63,673 nt of DNA from Isosphaeraceae bacterium. Lineage in GTDB: Bacteria > Planctomycetota > Planctomycetia > Isosphaerales > Isosphaeraceae. The stretch is taken from positions 1-63,673 of the forward strand of contig JARLIH010000379.1 of NCBI GenBank assembly GCA_031291845.1, read 5' to 3'. The stretch's first letter is position 1; each line of letters opens with the position of its first letter. Made by a program: the position numbers and the translations under genes. Shown in pieces: positions 35,176 to 46,944 of this stretch. The notes under the pieces were generated by a model. That model made no database searches, had not been told where the DNA came from, and was given only the letters and a program-made list of their open reading frames with translations.

Positions 35176-36255
35176 TCAATACGAATCGGCGCTGACGGTC
35201 TCACCGCCGCTTCGCGTGCCGATCGCCCACCACGTCACGGGAGCAATCGAATCCTTGACGAACCTCACCGAGCCGTCAGTGAAGCCGACGTTCACGCCCC
35301 CCGAGTGGTTACTGTTGGGGGGCATCGAACTGCTGGGGCCGCCCCATTGGTTGTCGACGCCGTAAGGGCCGCCGCTGTTGTAGCAATTGACGCTGTTGGG
35401 AGGGCCGAAATGGCTGTAGGTGTTGACGAGCCCGTACCAGGGATACGCGTTCACCCAGATCCAACCGATGTACGTCCCATTATTGGTCGACGTTGACCCC
35501 GGGATGCTCTGGCAAGACGCCAGGTAGGCCAAGGCTTGCGCCTGGGTCCCGGTCGGGTCGGTGCCATAGACCGGGGCGGGAATGGGGCTGCCGGGGTTCG
35601 CGAAACTCGTCCGCTTGAAATCGGGCGAGCTCCGCGCAATGGAAGGATTGCCCGACAAACCGTGGAGCCGTTCGCTGAACAAGCCGGTGTTCGATGTGCC
35701 GTCGCGGATCGACTCGATGCCGATCGGCCCGACATTCGGGTGGTTGTACCAGCCGTTCGGGACGACGGTTCCCGTCCAGAAGGCGAAGGTCCCCGGCCCC
35801 CCCTGGTTCCCGACGTAATCCAGCGTTCCCCAAGGTGGATTCGTGGACTGTTTCACCCCGTCGCTCGGACAGAGCAGGACGCTGAGCTGGGTGAAGGCCA
35901 CCGTCGTGTTCGTGCCCGTGGCGCACTGCTGGTCGTACACGGTGAACGAGAAGTTAAAGGCGTTGTAGAGGGGCCCTTGCTCGAGTTGGGGCAGGAGCTG
36001 GGTGGGCCAGCCGACGCTCCAACCCGTGCACGGCGCGGAACCGCTCGGGTACATGCAGGACAAGGGGAGCACCTGCGTCTGCGAGATGTAATTGTGGACC
36101 GCCAGCCCCAGTTGCTTCAGGTTGTTCACGCACTGCGACCGACGGGCCGCCTCGCGCGCCGCCTGGACGGCGGGCAGCAGCAGGGCGATCAAGACCGCGA
36201 TGATAGCGATCACCACCAGCAATTCGATCAACGTGAAACCGCGACGCCGAGACAT
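35176..36255 (-). CDS. DUF1559 domain protein with prepilin-type N-terminus (second copy)
   Basis: The 359-residue protein begins MSRRRG then [20 protein letters not shown] (Glu5), followed by the family block [20 protein letters not shown] and the C-terminal H-X9-DG ([12 protein letters not shown]). It is a secreted, pseudopilin-like protein of unknown function. ATG 36255 is chosen because GGAGG lies about nine bases upstream; the frame starts ten residues earlier. It is a paralogue of the gene at 15954, and like it is followed by a small lipoprotein gene. No T2SS gene lies next to this copy. Confidence 0.93.
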   Translation of the reverse strand: MSRRRGFTLIELLVVIAIIAVLIALLLPAVQAAREAARRSQCVNNLKQLGLAVHNYISQTQVLPLSCMYPSGSAPCTGWSVGWPTQLLPQLEQGPLYNAFNFSFTVYDQQCATGTNTTVAFTQLSVLLCPSDGVKQSTNPPWGTLDYVGNQGGPGTFAFWTGTVVPNGWYNHPNVGPIGIESIRDGTSNTGLFSERLHGLSGNPSIARSSPDFKRTSFANPGSPIPAPVYGTDPTGTQAQALAYLASCQSIPGSTSTNNGTYIGWIWVNAYPWYGLVNTYSHFGPPNSVNCYNSGGPYGVDNQWGGPSSSMPPNSNHSGGVNVGFTDGSVRFVKDSIAPVTWWAIGTRSGGETVSADSY

Positions 36256-36774
36256 GAGGGAACACCTCCGGGACGAATGCCCCAAAAACGAAGATGAGAG
36301 GAGAAGCTTTGCGGACAGGATTCGTTAACGATGCCATCGACCGATCTTTTGCACAACAAGAATCTCCCCGACGCCAAACATTTTTCTTGATCTCCGGCCA
36401 AAACCTTCCAGTCGTACCGGCGATCTGGGAAAAGGTTCCGCACCGCGAGCCTGCCGCGCAGGCTGTCCCGGTGCCGGTGCGTCGATCCGACGCCGGCGCG
36501 CGAACGGGCCGTCAAGCTGCGCTTGGCGGGTTGATTCTCGGTTTGGACGTAAAAGGAAATGGCCCTCCCGCCGGCTCGGCGGGGCATGCGCGCCAGGGGT
36601 GCCCGAGCGACATGGCGCGTCCAGGGTCGGGAACCGCTTAACGTTTGTGTTCGCCCTGGCCAACCGAGGATCGATCGGAACAACCAAACACGGAGTAGAC
36701 GGACTCCTGTTCCTTGGCCCCGAACGGGGCGGCGGGTCGTCGCCGGACGCATGGCCGCCCCTCGGTTGGTGCGC
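36256..36774. other. 519-base spacer between korB and the DUF1559 gene
   Basis: No gene is recognised. A small hairpin (GCCCCGAACGGGGC, 36717-36730) lies about 45 bases past the korB stop on the minus strand and could be a weak terminator. The promoter of the DUF1559 gene should lie nearer 36300-36350, but I cannot identify convincing boxes. Confidence 0.4.
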
Positions 36775-37827
36775 TCAGATCGTTTCCATGATCTTCTCCA
36801 GCGTCTCCCTCGACGGCCGCAGCGCCTCATCCGGTAAGAGCGCCAGCGGGGTGTCGACCATGTTCTGCTGGGTCACGAAGTCGGCCCGGTCGGGGGCCAC
36901 GTAGAGCAGCCCCGTCAGGAACTCCGCACGATCCTGGCTCTCAATCAAGAGCCGCGCAGCCGAGCCGCGATCGGTGACCTTGTGCTCGTCGTGGCGCAAT
37001 GCGCGCAGCACGATCCAGGAGCCGTCGTGGAGCTGCACGCGGGTTGTCTCGCCGGCTTTTTGCTCGACTTCGATCTCGGCAAGGCGCGGGACGAATCCGA
37101 TGTCTTGCAGGGGCTCCTCATGGGCCTTGGCCCAGTCCCAGCTCTTGGTGGAGCTGGCGAAGTCGTTGAACGTGACGCACGGACTGATGATGTCGAGCAC
37201 CGACAATCCGCGGTGCTTGAGCGCGGCCTTGAGGAGCGGGACGAGTTGCTTCTTGTCGCCGGCGAACGAGCGGGCGACGAACGTCGCGCCCCCCATGATC
37301 GCCTCGAGGCAGAGGTCGAACGGTGGAATCGTGTTCTCTTCCCCCGTCTCCCTGCGCAGGTGGGCGTGGAGGTCGGCGGTGGCCGAGAACTGTCCCTTCG
37401 TCAGGCCGTAGCAGCCGTTGTTCTCGATCAGGTAGAGCAGCGGCAGGTTGCGCCGGCAGGCGTGCTTGAACTGGCCCATGCCGATGTTGGCCGTGTCGCC
37501 GTCGCCGCTGATGCCGATGTTCAAGAGCTTCCGGTTGGCCACGGCCGCGCCCGTCGCGACCGACGGCATCCGCCCGTGCAACGCGTTGAACCCGTGGCTG
37601 TACTGGAGGAAGTACGCGGGGGTCTTGCTCGAGCAGCCGATCCCGCTGAACTTGACCGTCATGTACGGGTTCACCCCGACCGCCTTGCATGCCTCGGTCA
37701 GGTAGCTCGTGATGCTGTTGTGCCCGCACCCCTTGCACAACGTCGAGGGCAAGCCCTGAAAGGCCAGGGCCGGCAGCGAAAAGCTGTGGCCGTTGCTCTC
37801 GATCAGGATCGTCGCTTCGGTGGCCAT
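36775..37827 (-). CDS. korB: 2-oxoacid:acceptor oxidoreductase, beta subunit
   Basis: Thiamine-pyrophosphate-binding subunit of a 2-oxoacid:ferredoxin-type oxidoreductase, which decarboxylates a 2-oxoacid to the acyl-CoA with reduction of ferredoxin or another acceptor. The 350-residue protein has CKGCGHNSITSYL near the N-terminus, GIGCSSKTPAYF, and the TPP motif GDGDTANIGMGQFKHACRRN, then LIENNGCYGLTKGQ. ATG 37827 follows GAGG; a GTG four codons earlier overlaps that ribosome binding site. It lies 167 bases downstream of korA in the same direction. The substrate is most likely 2-oxoglutarate or pyruvate; KorB-like length and motifs favour the former, but this is inference. Confidence 0.92.
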   Translation of the reverse strand: MATEATILIESNGHSFSLPALAFQGLPSTLCKGCGHNSITSYLTEACKAVGVNPYMTVKFSGIGCSSKTPAYFLQYSHGFNALHGRMPSVATGAAVANRKLLNIGISGDGDTANIGMGQFKHACRRNLPLLYLIENNGCYGLTKGQFSATADLHAHLRRETGEENTIPPFDLCLEAIMGGATFVARSFAGDKKQLVPLLKAALKHRGLSVLDIISPCVTFNDFASSTKSWDWAKAHEEPLQDIGFVPRLAEIEVEQKAGETTRVQLHDGSWIVLRALRHDEHKVTDRGSAARLLIESQDRAEFLTGLLYVAPDRADFVTQQNMVDTPLALLPDEALRPSRETLEKIMETI

Positions 37828-37994
37828 TGCTGGAATCACCTCGGGCTAATTGTCATCAAGTGTTGAATCATAAGTGAGAGCGGCAGTACGACCGCGACCG
37901 CGCGGCCAGCCCCAGTGAGGTCTGTTGACGGCAAGGCGAGAGGCGGCTCCCACACGGCGATCCGATCCCCCCGCTTGCTCGGTGTCCCTGGATA

Positions 37995-39953
<1,959 letters not shown>

Positions 39954-40155
39954 GGTGTGCCTCGCGAGAGACGGGCACCACGGTCGCGGCCTTCACGCCT
40001 GAGGGGACAGCGTTGTCACGACAATCGTCGCGAAGACCGCTTTCATCAAAGGTTGCCAAAGACCGCGCATGCCCTGACCCACCCTCAGTCGATCATAACG
40101 GCGCGTGGATCGCAAGGGTTTGCCGATTCTGTCGGCGGCACGGTCTCGGGGACGG

Positions 40156-40347
40156 CTAAACTTCGGAAGGGGCGCGCAAACGATGACGGGCGCGCGTGAT
40201 ACCGTTGCGCAGGGTCACACCCGCGGTCGTATCGAGGGGAATGCGGGAGGACCGCTCCCGGCGCTCTTCGTCGCGCAGCGACGTCAGAAACTGGCGGGCG
40301 GCCTTCAAATCGGAATCGTCGATTTCGGGGAGCGTGTTGGTTTGCAT
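40156..40347 (-). CDS. Possible small hypothetical protein
   Basis: The 63-residue product (MQTNTLPEIDDSDLKAARQF, then LTSLRDEERRERSSRIPLDT) has a protein-like composition with an acidic then basic helix and a basic end (ITRARHRLRAPSEV). ATG 40347 has no good ribosome binding site and the frame extends further upstream. It may be a small regulator or a chance frame. It lies between korA and the miaA region, on the korA strand. Confidence 0.35.
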   Translation of the reverse strand: MQTNTLPEIDDSDLKAARQFLTSLRDEERRERSSRIPLDTTAGVTLRNGITRARHRLRAPSEV

Positions 40348-40676
40348 GGAACGTTTTCGGGCTAGCCGTGGGCTAAAGGACATGAGGAACGTGGCCCGGG
40401 ACTCCCTGTCCCGGAACCGGGGAGATACGAAACAGACAGGTTCATCCGTGAGACCGACCGTGGTAGGTAAGCAACTGTCGGGCCGGACGGGATACTGCCG
40501 GCAATCCTCGAACAGTCGGAGGGATTCTGAGCAGGTTGACGCCTGTGCGAGGGCCACACGTAATATCGGTCGTTCCGGCCGCTTGCATGAATCCTGCGCA
40601 ACCACTCCCGCCGATTTTTTAGCGCCTGTGGGCAATCCGTTCCGCGCCCTGTCTTCCTTGCGTAAGATATTCAAAC

Positions 40677-40778
40677 ATTCACCACAAAGAGCATGAAGGA
40701 CGCGCAACGGAAGGACCTAGAGTGTCTCGGACTCTTCCTAATGTGCCCTTCGCGTTCTGTGTGCCTTCGTGGTGAGAT
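40677..40778. repeat. Short diverged copy of the MITE-like element, just upstream of miaA
   Basis: TCACCACAAAG (40679-40689) and CTTCGTGGTGA (40765-40775) are inverted arms that match in 10 of 11 positions, with further weak similarity inward (GAAGGACGCG against CGCGTTCTGTG). The arms share TCACCAC with the 276-base element at 21350-21625. It ends 25 bases before the miaA start and covers the region where its promoter would be. No gene is seen in the rest of 40348-40676. Confidence 0.6.
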
Positions 40779-40802
40779 TCTCGTCTGGGAGAGCGTTCCA
40801 CG

Positions 40803-41738
40803 TTGACGACAAACCCATTTCACCGCGCTGTTTACCTCACGGGGCCCACGGCCTCCGGAAAGACCGCCGTCGGCGTGGCGCTGGCGCGCCGGCTGGGGGC
40901 GGAAATCGTGGCGCTCGACTCGATGACGCTCTACCGGGGGATGGACGTCGGTACGGCGAAACCGACGCTCGAGGAGCGCGGAGGCGTGCCGCACCACCTG
41001 ATTGACGTGATCGACCCGTGGGACATGGCCAGCGTCGCGCAATTTCGGGCCTGGGCGCTGGACGTGGCGGCCGGTGTCGAGGCGCGGGGAAGCCGTGTGC
41101 TCTTCGTGGGGGGGACGGCTCTCTATTTGAAAGCGCTGCTGCGCGGGCTGTTCGAGGGTCCTGGGGCCGACCCCGTCTTGCGGGCGCGCCTGGAGGAAGA
41201 GGCCGGGGCATTCGGCACGGACGTCCTGCACGCGAGGCTGGCCACGCTCGATCCGCCGTCGGCCGCCCGGCTGCACCCGAACGATCGCCGGCGGGTCGTC
41301 CGGGCCCTCGAAGTGATTGCAGCGACAGGACAACCACTGAGCCGGCTGCAAGCGGAGCACGACCGCCCCGCGCCGCCGGGGGTGGCCGTGTTCGCGCTGG
41401 AACGGCCCCGCACCGTGCTTTGCCGCCGGATCGACCAGCGCGTGCTGCAAATGATCGGCGACGGGCTGCTCGAGGAGGTCCGCGCCTTGCAGGCGGGCCC
41501 CCGCCCGTTGAGCGCGACGGCCGCGCAGGGCGTCGGCTACCGCGAAGCGCTCGATCGCCTGGCCGGGAGAGTCGACTCCGACGCGGCGATGGTCGCCCAG
41601 ATCCAGACGCGCACCCGGCAGTTCGCGAAGCGGCAGATGACCTGGTTTCGAGGCCTGAGCGAGGTCAAGCTCTGGCCGGTGCCGGACGACGAGCCCGCGG
41701 AAGTCACGGCGGACCGGCTGGCCGACGCGCTCGGGTGA
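40803..41738 (+). CDS. miaA: tRNA dimethylallyltransferase
   Basis: Adds a dimethylallyl group to N6 of A37 in tRNAs reading UNN codons. The 311-residue protein has the P-loop LTGPTASGKTAVGVALARRL, the substrate block ALDSMTLYRGMDVGTAKPT, and PHHLIDVIDPWD. The region TRTRQFAKRQMTWFR near the C-terminus is the family signature. TTG 40803 is the start, with GGGAGAG about ten bases upstream. The gene begins right after a MITE-like element. The following gene, a DUF11-repeat protein, is separated by 329 bases with an inverted repeat, so they are likely separate units. Confidence 0.95.
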   Translation: MTTNPFHRAVYLTGPTASGKTAVGVALARRLGAEIVALDSMTLYRGMDVGTAKPTLEERGGVPHHLIDVIDPWDMASVAQFRAWALDVAAGVEARGSRVLFVGGTALYLKALLRGLFEGPGADPVLRARLEEEAGAFGTDVLHARLATLDPPSAARLHPNDRRRVVRALEVIAATGQPLSRLQAEHDRPAPPGVAVFALERPRTVLCRRIDQRVLQMIGDGLLEEVRALQAGPRPLSATAAQGVGYREALDRLAGRVDSDAAMVAQIQTRTRQFAKRQMTWFRGLSEVKLWPVPDDEPAEVTADRLADALG

Positions 41739-42067
41739 TGCGCGTCGGTAAAGCACGTCGCGCGGGGTGGGTGCGGAAGCTGGGTGGCACGCCCAGAGTC
41801 TTCGACGGGCGCGGCGAACCGCCAATGTAGGTCGACCACGCCCGTCGAAGACCCCGGGCCGGCCATCCGGCCGCGCGATCAACGGTCTTTGACCTGTTAC
41901 CCGCCGTCCCGGAAACTGCCCTTCACCGATCCGCGCCGTTCTGTTACGAAACTACTCCGACACCGGACCGCGCCTGCGCGGTGGGTTTCGGAGCGGGCAA
42001 GGGAGGCCGAGGGCTCGAAGCGCGAGGGGGACCAGGCGCGCGGGGCCGTTCCCAAGGAAGGGGACTG
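41739..42067. repeat. 329-base spacer with a perfect 14-base inverted repeat
   Basis: GTCTTCGACGGGCG (41798-41811) and CGCCCGTCGAAGAC (41839-41852) form the arms, with a 27-base loop. GGGTGGCACGCCCAGA precedes the left arm. This could be a REP-like element or the terminator of miaA, but no U-tract follows. The rest holds no gene; the ribosome binding site of the next gene (AGGAAGGGG) is near 42055-42063. Confidence 0.6.
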
Positions 42068-44329
42068 ATGCTCATGGGCCGGCGAATCGTACAACTCGTG
42101 AGCCTGATGTTGACCGCTGGGCTGAGCGTCCCGCTGGCTCTGGCGCTGGCCCAGCCGCCCGAGCCGGCGCCGGTGGTGCCAGCGCCCGCGGCCGACACCA
42201 AGAAGGAGAGCACCGACGCCGAGCTGCCGCCGCTCGTCCCCATCGAGGGAGCCGAGCCGTCCCCCGTGCCGGCACTCCCCCCGCCACAGGAGAAGGACCT
42301 GCTCGACAAGGTGATCGTGGGGGACGCGCCGCCGGCGAAACCCAAGGCCAAGAAGAGCAATGTCCTGCCCGGCCCCAAGTCGTTGACGCTCCCCACTCCG
42401 AAACCGGCCGCCAGACCCGCCAAGGTCGCCGAAGGTGCGCCGCGGCCGGACCCGGCAGGGGTAACGCTGGCGGGAGGACAGGGCGAGATGCCCGAACTCC
42501 CCGTAGCGGCGAAGGACAGCGCGGCCCCACCGGGCTCGGACGTCACCCCGCTCCCCAGGATGCCACGTTCGGGAGCCGCGGGCGACGAGCCGGCGCCGCT
42601 GCCGATCGCGCCGGCCGACGCGCGGGACATGCCCGACGCCGCGCGCTCAGTCAAGACACCAGCCGGTTCGGAGCCGGGCCATTCGCCTCGCGATGCCGTC
42701 GACGATGCCGCCGCGCTCGATGCCCAGTTGCGGCAATCGCAGGCCCCGACCGGCGCACCCGCCGCCGAGACGAACCCGTTGCCCCCGGCCCTCGATCCGT
42801 CGGGCAAGGCGGGCACGCCCGTGGCGAACCCGAACCCGAATGCGGGCGCGGACGGAGTCGAGTCCTTCGTGCTCCCTGCGGACCAGTTGCCCCTCGGCCG
42901 GCAGGCGGTCGGGCTGACGGTCGACGTCGTCTCGCCCCAGTTCCTGAACTTGAACCAGGAAGCATCGCTCAAGGTCGTCGTGAAGAACACCGGCTCGACC
43001 GATGCCAAGGGCGTGGTCGTGCGCGATGAGCTTCCCCAGGGGCTCACGTTCCAGAGCAGCCAGCCGATCGCCCAGGTCGCCGCCGGCAGCTCACTGCTGG
43101 TGTGGCGGCTGGGAACGGTCGCCGCGGGCTCCGAACGCATCATTCTGCTCCGCGTCATCCCCAAGAAAGTGGGTGCTTTCGAGCACGCAGCGACGGTGAC
43201 CATGCAGGCCGGAGGCAAGGCGCGCACGTTGGTGCGCGAGCCGAAGCTGAAGGTCGAGCAGACTGTCAGCACGGCCAAAGTCCTGAAAGGGCAGCAGGTC
43301 GAGTTCCGGATAGCCATCACCAACACCGGCAACGGACCGGCGCACCGGGTCATCGTCCGGGCGAAGCTCACCCCGGGCCTGCGTCATGAGTCGGGAGAGC
43401 CGAACGAAGAGAACCTCTTCGAGCAGGAGCTCGAGCTGCTCGAGCCCGGTCAGCGCGTCGCGCTTGACCCGCTGGTCACCGACGCGATTGCGGGGGGACA
43501 GCAAACCTGCATCGTCGAGGCCAAGAGCCCCGACGTGACCACGGCCCTCGACGAGGCACGGACCACGCAGGTCGTGAGCGTGGTCGAGCCCAGGCTCGCG
43601 ATGACGGTCGCAGGGCCGGACAAGCGGTTTACCGATACGATTGCCCGCTACGACGTCACGCTCGCCAACCCAGGCACCGCGACGGCCCGCAAGATCCGCG
43701 TGCTCGTGAGCCTACCCGTCGACGGTCGCCTCCTGGTCGTACCGTCGGGCGCCCAATTCGACCGGGCGAGCCGCAAGCTGGTCTGGAACGTCGTGCAGCT
43801 CGATCCCGCCGAAAAAACGACGTTCAGCTTCCAGGTCCGCATGGGGAGCTCCGGCCGCTACGAGGTTGCCGTCGAGGGGCGTGCCGACGGGGGACTGCAC
43901 GTCGAGGGATTGAAATCGACCACCGTGGAGGGGCTCGCCGACCTCGACCTGGAGGTCACCGAGAAACGCCGCGTCGTGGACGTCGGTGACACGGCCGTCT
44001 TCCAGGTCAAGATCACGAACCGGGGGACGAAGGAAGCGACCCACCTCTTGATTCGCGGCTTCCTCTCCAACAACCTGCTTGCCAAAGAGGTCGACGTCGA
44101 GAACAACGGCGACGTTCAGTTCAACGACAAGACCGGCGAAGTCGTCTTTCCCCAGATTGAGCGCCTCGGTTCAGGCAAGGAGACGACTCTCAGCGTCAAG
44201 GTGCAGGCACTCCCCAAGCCGGGGTTGGCGACCTTCCGCGTCGAGTTGATGCACGACGATCTCGGCAACGGGAAGATCGAAGACATGGGTTCCTTCCGCG
44301 TGACCCCCGCCCGTACTGCGGAGAAGTGA
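42068..44329 (+). CDS. Secreted DUF11-repeat protein
   Basis: The 753-residue exported protein has a signal peptide (IVQLVSLMLTAGLSVPLALA, then LAQP) followed by a Pro/Ala/Lys-rich low-complexity region to about residue 280. Four DUF11/CARDB-like repeats follow: LTVDVVSPQFLNLNQEASLK, LKVEQTVSTAKVLKGQQVEF, LAMTVAGPDKRFTDTIARYD and LDLEVTEKRRVVDVGDTAVF. Each continues with a V-K/T-N-x-G and ends in a turn of type LPQGL. DUF11 repeats build Ig-like domains of wall or outer-surface proteins. ATG 42068 follows AGGAAGGGG; another ATG at 42074 is possible. It probably sits on or outside the outer membrane; partner unknown. Confidence 0.82.
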   Translation: MLMGRRIVQLVSLMLTAGLSVPLALALAQPPEPAPVVPAPAADTKKESTDAELPPLVPIEGAEPSPVPALPPPQEKDLLDKVIVGDAPPAKPKAKKSNVLPGPKSLTLPTPKPAARPAKVAEGAPRPDPAGVTLAGGQGEMPELPVAAKDSAAPPGSDVTPLPRMPRSGAAGDEPAPLPIAPADARDMPDAARSVKTPAGSEPGHSPRDAVDDAAALDAQLRQSQAPTGAPAAETNPLPPALDPSGKAGTPVANPNPNAGADGVESFVLPADQLPLGRQAVGLTVDVVSPQFLNLNQEASLKVVVKNTGSTDAKGVVVRDELPQGLTFQSSQPIAQVAAGSSLLVWRLGTVAAGSERIILLRVIPKKVGAFEHAATVTMQAGGKARTLVREPKLKVEQTVSTAKVLKGQQVEFRIAITNTGNGPAHRVIVRAKLTPGLRHESGEPNEENLFEQELELLEPGQRVALDPLVTDAIAGGQQTCIVEAKSPDVTTALDEARTTQVVSVVEPRLAMTVAGPDKRFTDTIARYDVTLANPGTATARKIRVLVSLPVDGRLLVVPSGAQFDRASRKLVWNVVQLDPAEKTTFSFQVRMGSSGRYEVAVEGRADGGLHVEGLKSTTVEGLADLDLEVTEKRRVVDVGDTAVFQVKITNRGTKEATHLLIRGFLSNNLLAKEVDVENNGDVQFNDKTGEVVFPQIERLGSGKETTLSVKVQALPKPGLATFRVELMHDDLGNGKIEDMGSFRVTPARTAEK

Positions 44330-44429
44330 GCGCGCAAAAGTCCGCGGGCGCGACACCCGACCGATACCCGGCGAGGGCTTGCGCGGCTTCCTGGCGCATC
44401 GGCAGTTTAATCCGCTCGCGTCCCCCGTG

Positions 44430-44435
44430 TAGAAT
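44430..44435 (+). promoter_or_regulatory. Candidate -10 box of the DUF255 gene
   Basis: TAGAAT lies about 85 bases before ATG 44519, with a poor TTTAAT-like -35 at 44406-44411, 18 bases upstream. The region is otherwise GC-rich. Confidence 0.35.
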
Positions 44436-44518
44436 CAAGGGGCGACATGGAGCGCCGCCCCGTATCCCCACGCCCGTATCCCCACGCGCTGATGCACCCC
44501 GAGGCGAGAGACACCGCG

Positions 44519-46921
44519 ATGCCACGACCCCACTGCTTCCTCGCCGGCGCGCTCGCGCTGCTTGTTTCCGCGAATGTCGCGTCCGGGCAGGAGGCCAAGA
44601 ACGCGCAGCGACCCGCCAACCGGCTTGCCCGCGAGACCAGCCCCTACCTGCTCCTCCACGCGCACAACCCGGTCGACTGGTATCCGTGGGGTCCCGAAGC
44701 GTTCGCGCGGGCCAAGGCCGAGAACAAGCCCGTGTTCCTCTCGGTGGGATACTCCAGTTGTTTCTGGTGCCACGTGATGGAACGCGAGTGCTTCGAGAAC
44801 GCCGAGATCGCCAAGCTTTTGAACGCGCGCTTCGTCTGCGTGAAGGTGGACCGCGAGGAACGCCCGGACGTCGATCAGATTTATATGAGCGCGATTCAGG
44901 CCTTCGGCGGCGGCGGCTGGCCGATGTCGGTGTTCCTGACGCCCGACGGCCGCCCGTTCTACGGTGGGACGTACTTCCCGCCCAAGGAACGCGACGGCAT
45001 CCCCGCCTTCCCGACCGTCTTGAATGGCGTCGCCGACGCCTGGCGCGACGAGCGCGCGCAGGTCGAGAAGGCGGCCGAGCAGCTCACCGGCATGGTGCGC
45101 AAGTCGCTCGCCGGCGCGGCGTCCAAGCGTCGGGCTCCGCTCAGCCGTGCCCTGGCCTCGGCCGGCCGCGCGGCCCTGACCGAGGACTTCGACCCCGAGT
45201 ACGGCGGCTTCGGCTATAACCCCCAGAACGCGCGCCGGCCGAAGTTTCCCGAGCCCGGGAACCTCGTCTTTCTGCTCGACCAGCACCGCCGGGACCGCAA
45301 GGCGAAGAAGTCCGGGGACGAGACCCCCGACAAGCCCGCTCCGCTGGCGATGGTCGCAACAACGCTCGACCGCATGGCGCGCGGCGGGATCCGCGACCAG
45401 ATTGCTGGCGGCTACCACCGCTACTCCGTCAGCCGGTACTGGATCGTCCCCCACTTCGAGAAGATGCTCTACGACAACGCCCAGCTCGCCGAGGCGCACC
45501 TCCTGGCCTTCGAGGCGACCGGCGACCCGCGCTGGCAGCGCGAGACTGAAGACACGTTCGCGTTCGTCGCGCGCTCCCTGACCGCGCCCGAAGGCGCGTT
45601 CTACTCCGCCCTCGACGCCGAGACCCGCGGGGAGGAAGGGGGCTATTACGTCTGGACCCGCGAAGAGGTCAAGGACGTGCTCGGCGGCGGGGCCGATGGC
45701 GACGCCTTTAACCAGGTCTACGGCCTGAAGCGTGACCCGAACTTCGAGAAGGGGCGCTACGTGCTGCTGGAGCCCCGCACGCGCGCAGAACAGGCCGAGA
45801 CCCTCAAGACCACCCCCGATGCGCTCGAGAAGCAGCTCGTCCCCCTGCGCACCCGCATGCTGGCCGCCCGCGAAAAGCGTCCGGCCCCGTTACGCGACGA
45901 CAAGGTGCTCACCGCCTGGAACGGCCTGATGATCGCCGCCTATGCCGAGGGTTACCGCGTGCTCAAGGACGAGCGCTATAAGCAGGCCGCCGAGAAGGCC
46001 GCCGATTTCGTGCTCAAAACGCTCCGCACGCCCGACGGCCGTCTCCTCCGCACCTACCGCGCAGGGCAGGCGCGGCTGCCGGCATACCTCGAAGACTACG
46101 CGTACCTGGTCCACGGCCTGCTGCGCTTGCACGCCGCCACGGGAGACGCGCAACGCCTCGCCCAGGCACGCACGCTGGCCGACCGGATGATCGCCGACTT
46201 CGCCGACGACGCCGAGGGGGGCTTTTACTTCACGGCCGGCGATCACGAGAGCCTACTCGCGCGCCCGAAGACCCAGTACGACGGCGTTCTCCCCGGTCCG
46301 AACAGCCTGGCCGTGCGCGACCTCGTCGCGCTCGGCGTGCTCACCCGCGAAGCCCGCTACCTTGACCGCGCCGGCCGGGCGCTCGAGGCGTTCAGCGGGT
46401 CGATGGCCCAGAACCCGATCGGTTTCCCCTGCATGTTGCTGGGCCTGGAAGAGTACCTTGACGCCCGCCCCACCCCCGAGGTGGTTGCCGGCGCCGCGCT
46501 GCCGGGCGGCAACGACGTCCTGTCGGCCGAGGCCGCCCTGGACCTCGGCGGCGGCAAGGTGGGACCGGGCGCGACGCTGGACGTGACGGTTACCGTCACG
46601 CTCAAGAAGGGGTGGCACATCTATGCGAATCCCACCTCGGACGACCTCAAGCCGACCACGCTCGTGGTCGCGCCCGATCAGGACGCGACGCTCGTCAAGG
46701 TGACGTACCCTGCCGGGGAATCGAAACAGCTTGTCTCGACGGGCGACGCCAAGGTCGCCGTTTACGAGGGCCGGGTCGTCCTGGCCGCACAGGTGAAGCT
46801 CGGCCAGGGGCCCCCGCCAGACGCCCTGAAGCTTCAGCTTCGCTACCAGGCCTGCGACGACCGCGCGTGCCTCGCCCCCGCGACGCTCGCGGTACCGGTG
46901 TCGCTAATTGCCAAACGCTGA
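44519..46921 (+). CDS. DUF255 thioredoxin-like protein fused to a DsbD-alpha-like domain
   Basis: The 800-residue exported protein has a signal peptide ([18 protein letters not shown]). An N-terminal thioredoxin-like DUF255 domain follows ([20 protein letters not shown] and the redox motif [10 protein letters not shown], near 81-84), then a six-hairpin/N-acylglucosamine-epimerase-like all-alpha barrel. At the C-terminus is a DsbD alpha-type Ig domain ([18 protein letters not shown], and [12 protein letters not shown] with a Cys pair). YyaL/SSP411 proteins contain only the first two domains, so the fusion suggests extracytoplasmic thiol exchange. ATG 44519 is preferred because it starts the signal peptide. 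The following Uma2 gene begins 23 bases after the stop. Confidence 0.88.
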   Translation: MPRPHCFLAGALALLVSANVASGQEAKNAQRPANRLARETSPYLLLHAHNPVDWYPWGPEAFARAKAENKPVFLSVGYSSCFWCHVMERECFENAEIAKLLNARFVCVKVDREERPDVDQIYMSAIQAFGGGGWPMSVFLTPDGRPFYGGTYFPPKERDGIPAFPTVLNGVADAWRDERAQVEKAAEQLTGMVRKSLAGAASKRRAPLSRALASAGRAALTEDFDPEYGGFGYNPQNARRPKFPEPGNLVFLLDQHRRDRKAKKSGDETPDKPAPLAMVATTLDRMARGGIRDQIAGGYHRYSVSRYWIVPHFEKMLYDNAQLAEAHLLAFEATGDPRWQRETEDTFAFVARSLTAPEGAFYSALDAETRGEEGGYYVWTREEVKDVLGGGADGDAFNQVYGLKRDPNFEKGRYVLLEPRTRAEQAETLKTTPDALEKQLVPLRTRMLAAREKRPAPLRDDKVLTAWNGLMIAAYAEGYRVLKDERYKQAAEKAADFVLKTLRTPDGRLLRTYRAGQARLPAYLEDYAYLVHGLLRLHAATGDAQRLAQARTLADRMIADFADDAEGGFYFTAGDHESLLARPKTQYDGVLPGPNSLAVRDLVALGVLTREARYLDRAGRALEAFSGSMAQNPIGFPCMLLGLEEYLDARPTPEVVAGAALPGGNDVLSAEAALDLGGGKVGPGATLDVTVTVTLKKGWHIYANPTSDDLKPTTLVVAPDQDATLVKVTYPAGESKQLVSTGDAKVAVYEGRVVLAAQVKLGQGPPPDALKLQLRYQACDDRACLAPATLAVPVSLIAKR

Positions 46922-46944
46922 GTCGTTCCGAAAGGAGTTCTCGT

